From assembly GCA_937872005.1 (NCBI GenBank), contig CALMPQ010000414.1:1-14529 (forward strand): a stretch of 14,529 bases of DNA, given 5' to 3'. Origin of the DNA: an uncultured Propioniciclava sp. (GTDB taxonomy: Bacteria > Actinomycetota > Actinomycetes > Propionibacteriales > Propionibacteriaceae). The notes under the pieces are model-generated. The model was not told the origin of the DNA, made no database searches, and saw only the letters and a program-made list of their open reading frames with translations. This document shows, piece after piece, positions 6,559 to 13,736 of the stretch (position 1 is the first letter of the stretch; each line of letters opens with the position of its first letter). The translations under genes were made by a program, and so were the position numbers.

Positions 6559-7623
6559 TCAGCGCGGGTAGAGCGCCACCTGCGCGGCCTTGACCACGAG
6601 CCATACGTCCCGGCCGGGCACGAGTCCTTCGTCGACGGACGCCGCGAGCGTCAGGTCGGCCGCCACCGGGCTGCCGTCGGCGAGGTCGGCGGTCAGGCGC
6701 ACCAGCGAGCCGCGTGGCTCGATGCCCGTCACCGTCGCGCGGAGGTGGTTGCGCGGGCTGCCCGAGGGTTCGACGGTGTGCACCGCGACGGCGGCGGGCG
6801 CGAACGAGGCGATGGCGTCGCGTCGGCGCCCGAGGGGTCCGTCGGCGACGCCGACCACGCGCTCCCCGGTCGGCAGGGTGACCGTGTCGACCTCGGACGC
6901 CACCCCTGCCAGCAGGTTCACCCCGACGAGGTCGGCGACGAAGGGCGTCCGGGGTCGGGAGAGGAGGTCGGCGACGGGGCCGACATCGACGACACGGCCG
7001 TCCTCGACCACGGCGAGGGCGTCGGCGAGGGCGAGCGCGTCGACGGCGTCGTGGGTGACCAGCAGGGCGGTGCGGCCCTCGTCACGGACTCGCGCCCGCA
7101 GGAGGGAGCGGATCGCCGGGGCGACCGACACGTCAAGGGCCGCGAGTGGTTCGTCGAGCAGCACCAGGCGCGGGTCGGTGGCCAGCGCCCGGGCGATGGC
7201 GATGCGCTGGGCCTGGCCGCCCGAGACCTCCCAGGCGCGGGAGTCGGCGAGTGCGCCACAGCCCACGGCCTCCAGTTCGGTGAGGGCTCGCTGGCTCGCT
7301 TCGTCCGAGGGAACGCCGCGCGCGCGCAACCCGAACGCGACGTTGTCGAGCACGCTGAGGTGCTCGAAGAGCAGCGAGCGCTGCTCCAGCACGGCGATGC
7401 GGCGCCGGTGCACCGGCACGTGGACGCCCGGCCCCGAGACCACTTCGTCGCCGATCGTCACGGTGCCGGCGTCGGGGCGGAGTTGGCCGCCGACGAGTTG
7501 GAGGATCGACGACTTGCCCGCACCATTGGGCCCGACGAGGGCGAGGACACGCCCTTCAGACACCTTGAGCTGGGCGTCGAGCCCGCGCGCTGCGACGCGG
7601 GCGGAAACAGTCACCGCGCTCAT
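6559..7623 (-). CDS. modC: Molybdate ABC transporter ATP-binding protein ModC
   Basis: A 354-residue protein with an ABC ATPase domain and a C-terminal Mop/TOBE domain, the arrangement of ModC. It would power molybdate import through ModB. Walker A GPNGAGKS is at 31-38, the signature SGGQ at 134-137, Walker B LVLLDE at 153-158 and the switch histidine is His191. Residues from about 288 to the end form the oxyanion-binding Mop-like domain that usually senses or binds molybdate. The ATG at 7623 overlaps the modB stop (ATGA), as expected for coupled translation. A much longer open frame continues upstream to 8442 but runs antisense-like through modB in another frame and is not coding. The protein ends at TGA 6561-6559, touching the convergent DUF1697 gene. 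Confidence 0.94.
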   Translation of the reverse strand: MSAVTVSARVAARGLDAQLKVSEGRVLALVGPNGAGKSSILQLVGGQLRPDAGTVTIGDEVVSGPGVHVPVHRRRIAVLEQRSLLFEHLSVLDNVAFGLRARGVPSDEASQRALTELEAVGCGALADSRAWEVSGGQAQRIAIARALATDPRLVLLDEPLAALDVSVAPAIRSLLRARVRDEGRTALLVTHDAVDALALADALAVVEDGRVVDVGPVADLLSRPRTPFVADLVGVNLLAGVASEVDTVTLPTGERVVGVADGPLGRRRDAIASFAPAAVAVHTVEPSGSPRNHLRATVTGIEPRGSLVRLTADLADGSPVAADLTLAASVDEGLVPGRDVWLVVKAAQVALYPR

Positions 7624-8408
7624 GAAATCCCCCGGCGGACCGTGCGCCGCGAGAACCAACCGGTCACGGCCACGGTGAGCCCGGCCACGACGATGAGCAC
7701 CAACGACAGGGCCAACGCCGAATCGGTGTCGAGCTCGCGGAGCATGTAGATCTCCAGCGGCAGGGTGCGCGTGGTGCCCTGCAGGGAGCCGGCGAAGGTG
7801 ATCGTCGCGCCGAACTCGCCCAGCGCACGGGCGAAGGTCAGGGCGGCGCCCGAGGCGATCGAGGGGGCGAGCAGCGGGATCGTCACCCGCCGCAACGCAT
7901 GCGTCGGCGACGCCCCCAGCGTGGCGGCGGCCCCCTCGTAGCCGCTCCCCGATGCGCGGACTGCACCCTCGACCGACGTGATCAGGAACGGCATCGCCAC
8001 GAACACCTGGGCCATGACGACGGCGATCGTCGTGAAGCCCACCTCGATGCCCAGCACCGAGAGCGGGGCGCCCAGCACGCCACGGCGTCCGAAAGTGATG
8101 AGCAGGGCCAGACCGGCCACGACGGGCGGCAGCACCATCGGGATGGTCACGAGGGTGCGCACCACCCCGGCCAGCCGGCCGTCGGAGCGGGCCAGCACCA
8201 GCGCCAGCGGCAGCCCGATCAGCAGGCTGATCGCCGTCGCGATGAGGCAGGTGAGCAGGCTGAGGCCGAGGGCGTCCAGCGAGGAGCGGGACGACAGGAG
8301 GGTGGGCACGTCGGCGAACGGGACCCGGACGAGCAAGCCCAGCAACGGCAGTGCCACGAACGCGACGGCGAGGCCGGCTGGCAGCAGCAGCCAGCGGGGC
8401 AGGCTCAC
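7620..8408 (-). CDS. modB: Molybdate ABC transporter permease ModB
   Basis: A 262-residue inner-membrane permease with about five to six hydrophobic segments, which would form the molybdate channel as a dimer. The ABC-coupling EAA loop is EGAAATLGASPTHALRR at 158-174, and the family stretch LGEFGATITFAGSLQG at 196-211 is typical of ModB. The start is GTG 8408 (first residues MSLPRW): it overlaps the modA stop as GTGA, and the longer frame reaching 8747 lies over modA and is arginine-rich nonsense. The stop overlaps modC as ATGA. CysT/W or tungstate permeases are related alternatives, but the ModA and Mop-domain neighbours favour molybdate. Confidence 0.93.
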   Translation of the reverse strand: MSLPRWLLLPAGLAVAFVALPLLGLLVRVPFADVPTLLSSRSSLDALGLSLLTCLIATAISLLIGLPLALVLARSDGRLAGVVRTLVTIPMVLPPVVAGLALLITFGRRGVLGAPLSVLGIEVGFTTIAVVMAQVFVAMPFLITSVEGAVRASGSGYEGAAATLGASPTHALRRVTIPLLAPSIASGAALTFARALGEFGATITFAGSLQGTTRTLPLEIYMLRELDTDSALALSLVLIVVAGLTVAVTGWFSRRTVRRGIS

Positions 8409-9187
8409 GGGGTGCCGAAGCCGTACTCGGTGAGCACCGCACGGCCCTTCGCGCTGGTGACGAGGTCGATGAACGCCTGGGCGGCAGCCTGGTTCTGCGA
8501 GGCGGTGACGGGCGAGATCGGGTAGCGGGTCGCGTGGTTGGCCGCGCCGGCGAGCTCCAGGGTCTCTACGACGTCGCCGGCGGCCTTGGCGTCGGTGGAG
8601 AAGACGATGCCGGCGTCGGCCTCGCCCGAGGCGACCTTGCCGCGCACGTCGGTGACCTTCTGTTCTTCGGAGACGGGCTTGAGCGTCACGCCGGCCTCCT
8701 TTGCGAGGTTGACGGCGACGGCGCCGCAGGGCACGGCCGGGGCGCACATGACCAGCTTCTTGCCGTCGAGCGAGGCGTCAAGGCCGGTGATGCCCCCGGG
8801 GTTGCCCTGGGGCACGATCAGGACGCCGACGTTGGTGGCGAACATCGTCGGGTCGGGCTGCACGAGCTGGGCGTCCAGTGCCTTGGTCATGGTGGCCTGG
8901 TCGGCGGTGGCGAGCACGTCGGCGGGGGCGCCACCCTTGATCTGGTCGACGAGGGTGGGGGAACCGTCGAACGTGTACCGCACCTCGAGGTTGGGGTCGA
9001 GTTCGGCGATCTCGGTGAACGCCGCGGTGAGCGAGGCGGCCGCGAACACCGTGACGGTCTGCTTCTCGGCCCGGGTGGGGCTGGACGCCGCGGGCCCGGC
9101 CGCACAGCCCCCCAGCGCGACCGTGAGGGCCAGCATTCCGCCGAGAGCCCGTGTTCCGCGCGCCCAGAGCCCGTGTTCCTGGGTCAT
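8405..9187 (-). CDS. modA: Molybdate-binding lipoprotein ModA
   Basis: A 260-residue periplasmic-type solute-binding protein. The N terminus is a lipoprotein signal: positively charged start with Arg10 and Arg13, a hydrophobic stretch, and the lipobox LGGC ending at Cys28, so the protein would be lipid-anchored outside the membrane. ModA features follow: VFAAASLTAAF near 47-57 and FDGSPTLVDQIKGGAPADV, which contain the small and hydroxyl residues that bind the oxyanion. ATG 9187 is chosen because it overlaps the regulator stop as ATGA; starting at Met18 would remove all the positive charges. Codons 2-16 are made from a palindromic repeat (9145-9183), so the signal peptide's n-region seems to have been acquired from it. 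Tungstate may also bind. Confidence 0.93.
   Translation of the reverse strand: MTQEHGLWARGTRALGGMLALTVALGGCAAGPAASSPTRAEKQTVTVFAAASLTAAFTEIAELDPNLEVRYTFDGSPTLVDQIKGGAPADVLATADQATMTKALDAQLVQPDPTMFATNVGVLIVPQGNPGGITGLDASLDGKKLVMCAPAVPCGAVAVNLAKEAGVTLKPVSEEQKVTDVRGKVASGEADAGIVFSTDAKAAGDVVETLELAGAANHATRYPISPVTASQNQAAAQAFIDLVTSAKGRAVLTEYGFGTP
9145..9183 (+). repeat. 22-nt-period hairpin repeat, array A (two units, partly degenerate)
   Basis: AGAGCCCGTGTTCC occurs at 9144-9157 region and again 22 nt later (dyads GCCCG-TGTTC-CGCGC at 9147-9161 and GCCCG-TGTTC-CTGGG at 9169-9183). It is the same sequence and the same 22-nt period as array B at 9630-9684 but in opposite orientation; the right-hand stem halves have drifted. 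It lies entirely inside the first codons of modA. Confidence 0.8.
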
Positions 9188-9591
9188 GATCGCCCCCGCG
9201 GGGTCTCGACGTGGACGTTGGTGGCCTTGACCACGGCCGTCGCGACTGATCCCGGCTCGAGCCCCAGCTCGCGCACCGCCTCGGTCGAGATCAGGGACAC
9301 GACGCGGAACGGCCCGCACTGCAGGGTCACCTGCGACATCACCGGGTCGCTGACCACGTCGGTCACGAGGCCGGTGAAGTGGTTGCGGGCGGAGCGGTGT
9401 CCGCTGCCGGGGTCGGCGACGGCGTCCGCGTGCATCTCCTCGGCGAGCTGCGCGAGGTCGATCCCGTCGATGACCTTGCGCCCGGCGCCGTCGACCCCGG
9501 CGGCGAGCCGACCGGCGTCCACCCAGCGCCGCACGGTGTCGTCGCTGACGCCGAGCAACGCGGCCGCTTCCGAAATCCTCAATTGCGTCAC
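9184..9591 (-). CDS. HTH-Mop domain molybdate-responsive regulator
   Basis: A 135-residue two-domain protein. Residues 4-25 (LRISEAAALLGVSDDTVRRW) form a MerR/excisionase-type helix-turn-helix. Residues about 68-130 form a single Mop/TOBE domain (ARNHFTGLVTDVV, then VVKATNVHVE) of the type that binds molybdate. It probably senses molybdate and controls the operon it heads, an actinobacterial counterpart of ModE that is not homologous to ModE in its DNA-binding part. GTG 9591 is chosen: it gives the HTH its full first helix, and a TAGGCT box lies 8-13 nt upstream, which suits a leaderless transcript; TTG 9582 is an alternative. An ATG at 9595 belongs to another frame. The stop overlaps modA as ATGA. 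The gene is bracketed by the inverted repeat arrays A and B. Confidence 0.85.
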   Translation of the reverse strand: MTQLRISEAAALLGVSDDTVRRWVDAGRLAAGVDGAGRKVIDGIDLAQLAEEMHADAVADPGSGHRSARNHFTGLVTDVVSDPVMSQVTLQCGPFRVVSLISTEAVRELGLEPGSVATAVVKATNVHVETPRGRS

Positions 9592-9598
9592 ACATACG

Positions 9599-9604
9599 AG
9601 CCTA
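9599..9604 (-). promoter_or_regulatory. Candidate -10 box of the molybdate operon
   Basis: On the minus strand TAGGCT lies 8-13 nt before the GTG start of the regulator gene, in a 92-nt gap after the exporter genes. No Shine-Dalgarno is visible, so a leaderless mRNA is plausible. No clear -35 is seen, because the region further up is the repeat array. Confidence 0.35.
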
Positions 9605-9629
9605 TCACCGCACTTGCGGCTCTGTGCAG

Positions 9630-9684
9630 GCTGTCGGCGCCCGGAACACGGGCTCTCGGCGCCCGGAACACGGGCTGTCGGCGC
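9630..9684 (-). repeat. 22-nt-period hairpin repeat, array B (two and a half units)
   Basis: Two full units at 9630-9651 and 9652-9673 differ by one base, and a partial third runs to 9684. Each full unit holds a perfect 5-bp hairpin, GCCCG-GAACA-CGGGC, at 9639-9653 and 9661-9675. The partial unit ends at the last base of the exporter stop codon. On the minus strand the units read as the same sequence found in array A. The array could end exporter transcription or protect its 3' end. Confidence 0.85.
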
Positions 9685-11642
9685 TACGAGCGCCAGGTCC
9701 GCCACAACCGGGCGTACTCGCCGTCGGCCTCCATCAGTTCTCCATGCGAGCCCAGTTCGGCGATGCGGCCGTCGATGACCACGGCGATGCGGTCGGCGTC
9801 ATGCGCGGTGTGCAACCGGTGCGCGATCGCGATGACCGCGCGCCCGTCCAACAAGGCGTGCATCGAGCCCTCCAGGTGCCGGGCCGAGGTCGGGTCGATC
9901 AGCGACGTCGCCTCGTCCAGCACCAGCGTGTGCGGGTCGGCCACCACCAGCCGCGCCAGCGCCACCTGTTGCGCCTGGGCGGGCGTGAGTTGCAGGTGTC
10001 CGTGACCGAGTTGCGTGTCGAGCCCGTCGCGCAGCTTCGACACCCACCCCCACGCGTCCACCACGCGCAGGGCCTCCTCGACTTCCCCATCCGAGGCCGT
10101 CGTCTCCCGCGCCAGCACGACGTTGTCGCGCAGCGACCCGACGAACACGTGGTGCTCCTGGGTGACCAGCGCCACCTCGGTCCGCAGCCGGTCCAGCGGC
10201 AGGTCCATCACGTCGACCCCACCGACCTCGACCGACCCCGTCCGCGGACGGTTGACCCCCGCCACCAGTCGGCCGAGGGTCGACTTGCCCGACCCCGACG
10301 GGCCCACCACCGCCAGCCGCTCCCCCGGCGCGAGCTCGAGCGACACGTCGTGCAGCACGTCGTGGCCCTCGCGGTACGCGAACCGCACCTCACGACCCTG
10401 CAGCCCAGCCCCCACAGGCTCGGACGCCCCGGGCGTGCGGTCGTCCTCCACCTCAGCCACGCCGATCAGGCGCGTCGTCGAGACCAGGCCGATCTGCAGG
10501 TGGTCGAGCACCGCGATGACGCGGTCGAGAGGCCCCTGCAACTGCTGCACGTACAACGCGGCGGTGGTGATCTGCCCGATCGTGACCAGGTCGGCGTGGT
10601 ACCCCCACGTGCCCACGAGCACGATGAAGACCAGCGGCAGCTGGAACGACGCGTCCACCATCGAGAACAGCACGTTGCGCAACCCGAGCGTGTACCGCTC
10701 AGCCTGGCCCGACAGCTCGGTGTCCTCATCGAGTTGCCCCAACCGACGACCACCAAGCCCCAGCGCCTCGACCGTGCGGGCGCCCTCGATCGACTCGGTC
10801 AGCGTGGCGCTGATCGTCGAGTAGGTGCGCGACTCGGTGATGTACCCGGCGGGAGCGCGACGCAGGTAGTGGCGTCCGCCCGCGACCATCATCAGCGCCG
10901 TCACCAGCATGGGCAGGGCCAGCAGCCACGAGTTGGCGACCATCGCGACCAGCGTCGCGCCGATCGTCACCGTCGAGATGATGAAGTGCGGCAGCGCCCA
11001 GCGCACGGCGGCCGCCATCTTCGACACATCGGACGTGATGCGCGTCAGCAGGTCGCCTGAGCTCGACGCCTCGACCTGCCCCAGGGGCAGGCGCAGCACG
11101 ATCCGCACGACCTCCTCGCGCGCTGCGGCCAGCGTGTCGTAGCCCAGCACCGCGGACGCCCGCCGCGCCAGCAGCACCAGCACGGCCTGCACGACGATCG
11201 CCACCACGATGACGAAAACCAACGCATCCAGCCCCGAAGCACCGACCGTCCCGGCCGCCACCCCGTCGACGAGGTCACCCAGCAGCAACGGCGCGACCAG
11301 CGCCGCCGCGCTCGCCAGCAGGTTGATCACCACGGCCCACACCAGCACCGTGCGGCGGGTGCGCAGGAGCCCGCCCAGGAACCCCACGGCCGTCTTCGCC
11401 GACGACACCGGGAAGCCGCGCACAGGGTTCCGCGCCTCCGCCATCTGCTCGGCCGCCATCGCTTCACGCACCCGCTGCAACCCTGCGTACGCGCGCATGC
11501 GCGCACCCCAGCCACGCCCCCGTGCGGGGCGCCGCAGCCCCTCGGGCATGCGGGACGCGGTCGCCCCCTCGTGCCACGTCTCGGCCGACGTCGCCAACAG
11601 CGGTTCCTGAGCCTGTCGAAGGGCGTCCATTGCCTCACTCAT
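9684..11642 (-). CDS. Heterodimeric ABC exporter subunit with degenerate signature motif
   Basis: A 652-residue half-transporter: an approximately 80-residue cytoplasmic N-terminal extension, an exporter-type membrane domain of about six helices (about 95-390) and a nucleotide-binding domain. Walker A GPSGSGKST is at 447-455, the Q-loop glutamine is Gln495, Walker B LVLDE is at 573-577 and the switch is His608, all intact. The signature is LTPAQ (552-556) in place of LSGGQ. The partner has the reverse defects, so the pair would have one good ATP site. The substrate is unknown; lipid, drug or peptide export are family options. Start ATG 11642 has GGAGG (11654-11650) 7 nt upstream; the ATG at 11648 is too close to it. 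The gene overlaps the partner by 8 nt. Codons 6-14 (DALRQAQEPL) are contributed by a REP-like palindrome. Confidence 0.9.
   Translation of the reverse strand: MSEAMDALRQAQEPLLATSAETWHEGATASRMPEGLRRPARGRGWGARMRAYAGLQRVREAMAAEQMAEARNPVRGFPVSSAKTAVGFLGGLLRTRRTVLVWAVVINLLASAAALVAPLLLGDLVDGVAAGTVGASGLDALVFVIVVAIVVQAVLVLLARRASAVLGYDTLAAAREEVVRIVLRLPLGQVEASSSGDLLTRITSDVSKMAAAVRWALPHFIISTVTIGATLVAMVANSWLLALPMLVTALMMVAGGRHYLRRAPAGYITESRTYSTISATLTESIEGARTVEALGLGGRRLGQLDEDTELSGQAERYTLGLRNVLFSMVDASFQLPLVFIVLVGTWGYHADLVTIGQITTAALYVQQLQGPLDRVIAVLDHLQIGLVSTTRLIGVAEVEDDRTPGASEPVGAGLQGREVRFAYREGHDVLHDVSLELAPGERLAVVGPSGSGKSTLGRLVAGVNRPRTGSVEVGGVDVMDLPLDRLRTEVALVTQEHHVFVGSLRDNVVLARETTASDGEVEEALRVVDAWGWVSKLRDGLDTQLGHGHLQLTPAQAQQVALARLVVADPHTLVLDEATSLIDPTSARHLEGSMHALLDGRAVIAIAHRLHTAHDADRIAVVIDGRIAELGSHGELMEADGEYARLWRTWRS
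11604..11623 (+). repeat. REP-like palindrome, copy 2 (inside a coding start)
   Basis: Core GAGCCTGTCGA (11609-11619) matches copy 1 (2249-2259) except for one base. The flanks TCCT and AGGG pair with one G:T, using other bases than copy 1, so the stem has been kept while its sequence changed. It lies within codons about 7-14 of the exporter subunit on the minus strand. Confidence 0.55.
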
Positions 11643-13548
11643 CGTCATCCTCCATGCCCCGCGCGATGACCCGGCGGTAGTCCGGGTGCGCCTGCAATGC
11701 GTCGTGCGTACCGCGCGCGACCTCGCGTCCCTCCACCAGCAGCGCCACCTCGTCGGCCCGGTGCAACAACAGCGGGGACGCCGTGGTCACCACCGTTGTC
11801 CGCCCTCGGCGGTGCTCCACGAGCCGCTCGGCGATGCGGGCCTCGGTGTGCGCGTCCACCGCGGACGTGGGCTCGACGAGCACCAGCACCTCGGGGTCGC
11901 GCACCAGCGCCCGCGCCAACACGATGCGTTGCCGTTGCCCTCCGGACAGGCCGCGACCCTTCTCGTCGATGCGCCCCTGCCAACCGCCGGGCAGCCCGTC
12001 GTAGACGTCCTCGGCCGACGCCGTACGCAGCGCGGCCTCCGCCTGCGAGCGGGTGTGCGTGCCCCAGGGGTCGACCGCCTCCTGCAGCGTCCCGGCGAAC
12101 AGGGACGCCCCGGTGTCCGACACCACCACCCGCTCCCGCAGGCTCGACAGGTCGTATTCCCCGTAGTCAACCCCGTCAGCGGTCACACCCCAGCGCTGGG
12201 CCGCGCGTTCGGCGTCCAGCAGCGCTTGGCGTGCGCGCGCCTTGGCACGCTCCTTGCGGGCGCGCCGCAGTTGGCGGCCCTTGAGTTCCTCGAGGTCGGG
12301 CTCCTCGCCGGTGAGCGTCGGCAGGTAGCGCCCCAGCCGGTCGGCCAGCGCCGCGGACGCCTCGGGGTCGGCCGACACCACGGCCAGGAACCGCCCCGGC
12401 TCGACCACAACGCCCGACGCCTCGTCCACCAGCCGCGGCCGCTCCCCCACCGTCAAGTCGCGGCGCGCCCAGGGCACGTCGGCCCCGAACAGCGCGATGG
12501 TCTTGCCTGCGGCCACCAGCCCCTGCACCCACTTCTGGGCGAACTCGAAGAACGTGCGCATCGGGGTGACGAGGAACACCGCGTACCCGAAGAAGCTGAT
12601 GAGCTGCCCGACCGTCAGGCGGCCGTCGAGCATCTGGTGGGCGCCCAGGTAGACCAGCACCACGAGCAGGACGCCCGACAGCAGCACGCTGATCGCCTCG
12701 ACCACGCCCTGCCACGTGCCCAGCGTGATGCCGAGGCCGCGCACCTTCTGCGACTGGCGTTCGTAGTTGCGCGCGAAGGTCTGCTCACCACCGATGCCGC
12801 GCAGGATGCGCAGGCCGGCGACGATGTCGGTCGCGAGCGAGGTCAGGTTCGAGCTCTCGGTGCGCTCGGCCGTCTGGGCCGCGGTCAGCGGCCGCATCAC
12901 CGGCAGGGACGCCGCGAGCATCAGCGGCGTCGCCACCAGCACGACCAGCCCCAGGATCGGAGACGTCGAGAACATCAGCACGCACACGAACAGGAAGCTC
13001 AGCGCCGAGGCGATCACGTGCCCGAACGCGTCGATGGTCGCCCCGAACTGGTCGGAGTCGGAGTTCGCGATGCTGAGGGCCTCGCCGGTGGGCACGCGGC
13101 GCCCGAGCACGTGGCCGAGATCGGCGGCCTTGCGCCCGACGCGGCGCTGGGTGCCGTGGATCGCCATGACCCACTCGCGCACCGCCATGGTGTGGAACAG
13201 GATGCCGCCGGCGACGCCGAAGGCGATCACGCCGAACAGCAACCCCACCCACCCAACCGTCGCCCACGCGTCGCCGCGCAGGATGCCGGCGTCGATCGCG
13301 CTGCCCAACAACCACGGGGTGAGCGATCCGGGTACGAGCCAGGACAGCGCCGCCAGGGTCATGGCGGGCACGACCCAGCCCATCGACCGCATCAGCCAGA
13401 ACAGGAACCGGCTGGGCGAGCGCGTGTCGGGCGCCCCCGGGTCGTCGGGGGCGAACCCGCCCACGATCGGCGGGAAGTCGTGGCGGCCCGCCCAGCGCAG
13501 GCCGGGGTCGCGGTGGGGAGTGGGGGTCGTCTCATCGACGCGGTGCAT
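11635..13548 (-). CDS. Heterodimeric ABC exporter subunit with a degenerate ATP site but intact LSGGQ
   Basis: A 637-residue half-transporter with an N-terminal tail (1-48), a membrane domain (about 49-345) and a nucleotide-binding domain. The P-loop region, around 391-399 (VSADPEASA), has no GxxGxGK[ST]; Walker B reads LVLVE at 555-559, with Val for the Asp; the Q-loop position appears as VVVSDTG (475-480) without Gln; and the switch His is Ala590 (TTVVTTAS). The signature LSGGQ at 534-538 is perfect. It can therefore complete the partner's ATP site while its own is dead. A strongly basic, probably helical segment at about 415-450 is inserted after the lost P-loop. ATG 13548 follows GAGGAA at a workable distance. 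It is the first gene of the exporter operon; a 22-codon ORF and palindromes precede it. Confidence 0.9.
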   Translation of the reverse strand: MHRVDETTPTPHRDPGLRWAGRHDFPPIVGGFAPDDPGAPDTRSPSRFLFWLMRSMGWVVPAMTLAALSWLVPGSLTPWLLGSAIDAGILRGDAWATVGWVGLLFGVIAFGVAGGILFHTMAVREWVMAIHGTQRRVGRKAADLGHVLGRRVPTGEALSIANSDSDQFGATIDAFGHVIASALSFLFVCVLMFSTSPILGLVVLVATPLMLAASLPVMRPLTAAQTAERTESSNLTSLATDIVAGLRILRGIGGEQTFARNYERQSQKVRGLGITLGTWQGVVEAISVLLSGVLLVVLVYLGAHQMLDGRLTVGQLISFFGYAVFLVTPMRTFFEFAQKWVQGLVAAGKTIALFGADVPWARRDLTVGERPRLVDEASGVVVEPGRFLAVVSADPEASAALADRLGRYLPTLTGEEPDLEELKGRQLRRARKERAKARARQALLDAERAAQRWGVTADGVDYGEYDLSSLRERVVVSDTGASLFAGTLQEAVDPWGTHTRSQAEAALRTASAEDVYDGLPGGWQGRIDEKGRGLSGGQRQRIVLARALVRDPEVLVLVEPTSAVDAHTEARIAERLVEHRRGRTTVVTTASPLLLHRADEVALLVEGREVARGTHDALQAHPDYRRVIARGMEDDDE

Positions 13549-13630
13549 GAACGGTTTCCTCGAAGTTCTGGGGAGCTGGTGCCAGGGGCGGACGATGGCC
13601 CGCGTTGCCCTGAGGGCGGTGGTGGCGGCG

Positions 13631-13699
13631 TCAGGCGGCTGCAGGCAGTGCTGCGATAGCGCGCGGTCGACCGAAGCCAGACTTGACGACGTACGTCAT
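13631..13699 (-). CDS. Possible 22-residue leader peptide ahead of the ABC exporter operon
   Basis: On the minus strand, ATG 13699 opens a 22-codon frame (starts MTYVVKSGFGRPRA, ends in an Ala-rich tail) closed by TGA 13633-13631. AGAGGGGG (13712-13705) gives it a good Shine-Dalgarno at a normal distance. It lies within the likely 5' untranslated region of the exporter, 83 nt before that start. It may be a regulatory leader peptide whose translation controls the exporter, or a small product. In a GC-rich genome such a short frame can arise by chance; I recognise no family. Confidence 0.35.
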   Translation of the reverse strand: MTYVVKSGFGRPRAIAALPAAA

Positions 13700-13704
13700 G
13701 ACGG
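13685..13704. promoter_or_regulatory. Overlapping palindromes upstream of the exporter operon (putative operator)
   Basis: Two perfect 10-bp palindromes, GACGTACGTC (13688-13697) and CGTCATGACG (13694-13703), share four bases. The ATG of the 22-codon leader frame lies at their overlap. Symmetry of this kind suits a dimeric repressor such as a TetR- or MarR-type protein, but no such gene is in the window. Confidence 0.4.
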
Positions 13705-13736
13705 CCCCCTCTCGATCGACACCAGAACCGGGCATC

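Noticed and set aside
8409..8747. Extended ModB start
   Set aside because: The extension is Arg-rich, lies over modA in another frame, and the GTG at 8408 overlaps the modA stop as expected for a coupled operon.
9592..9683. Molybdenum-cofactor riboswitch before the mod operon
   Set aside because: The gap is too short and filled by tandem hairpins; a leaderless start and a protein sensor explain regulation more simply.
9630..9684. CRISPR-like array
   Set aside because: The units are directly tandem at 22 nt with no unique spacers, and no cas gene is present.
9592..9705. Longer N terminus for the HTH-Mop regulator
   Set aside because: The extra codons are translated from repeat array B and from the end of the exporter gene; the HTH begins at the GTG 9591 start.
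11686..13659. Plus-strand 657-codon frame opposite the ABC exporter
   Set aside because: Antisense shadow; composition is biased and the minus-strand gene shows a complete exporter fold.
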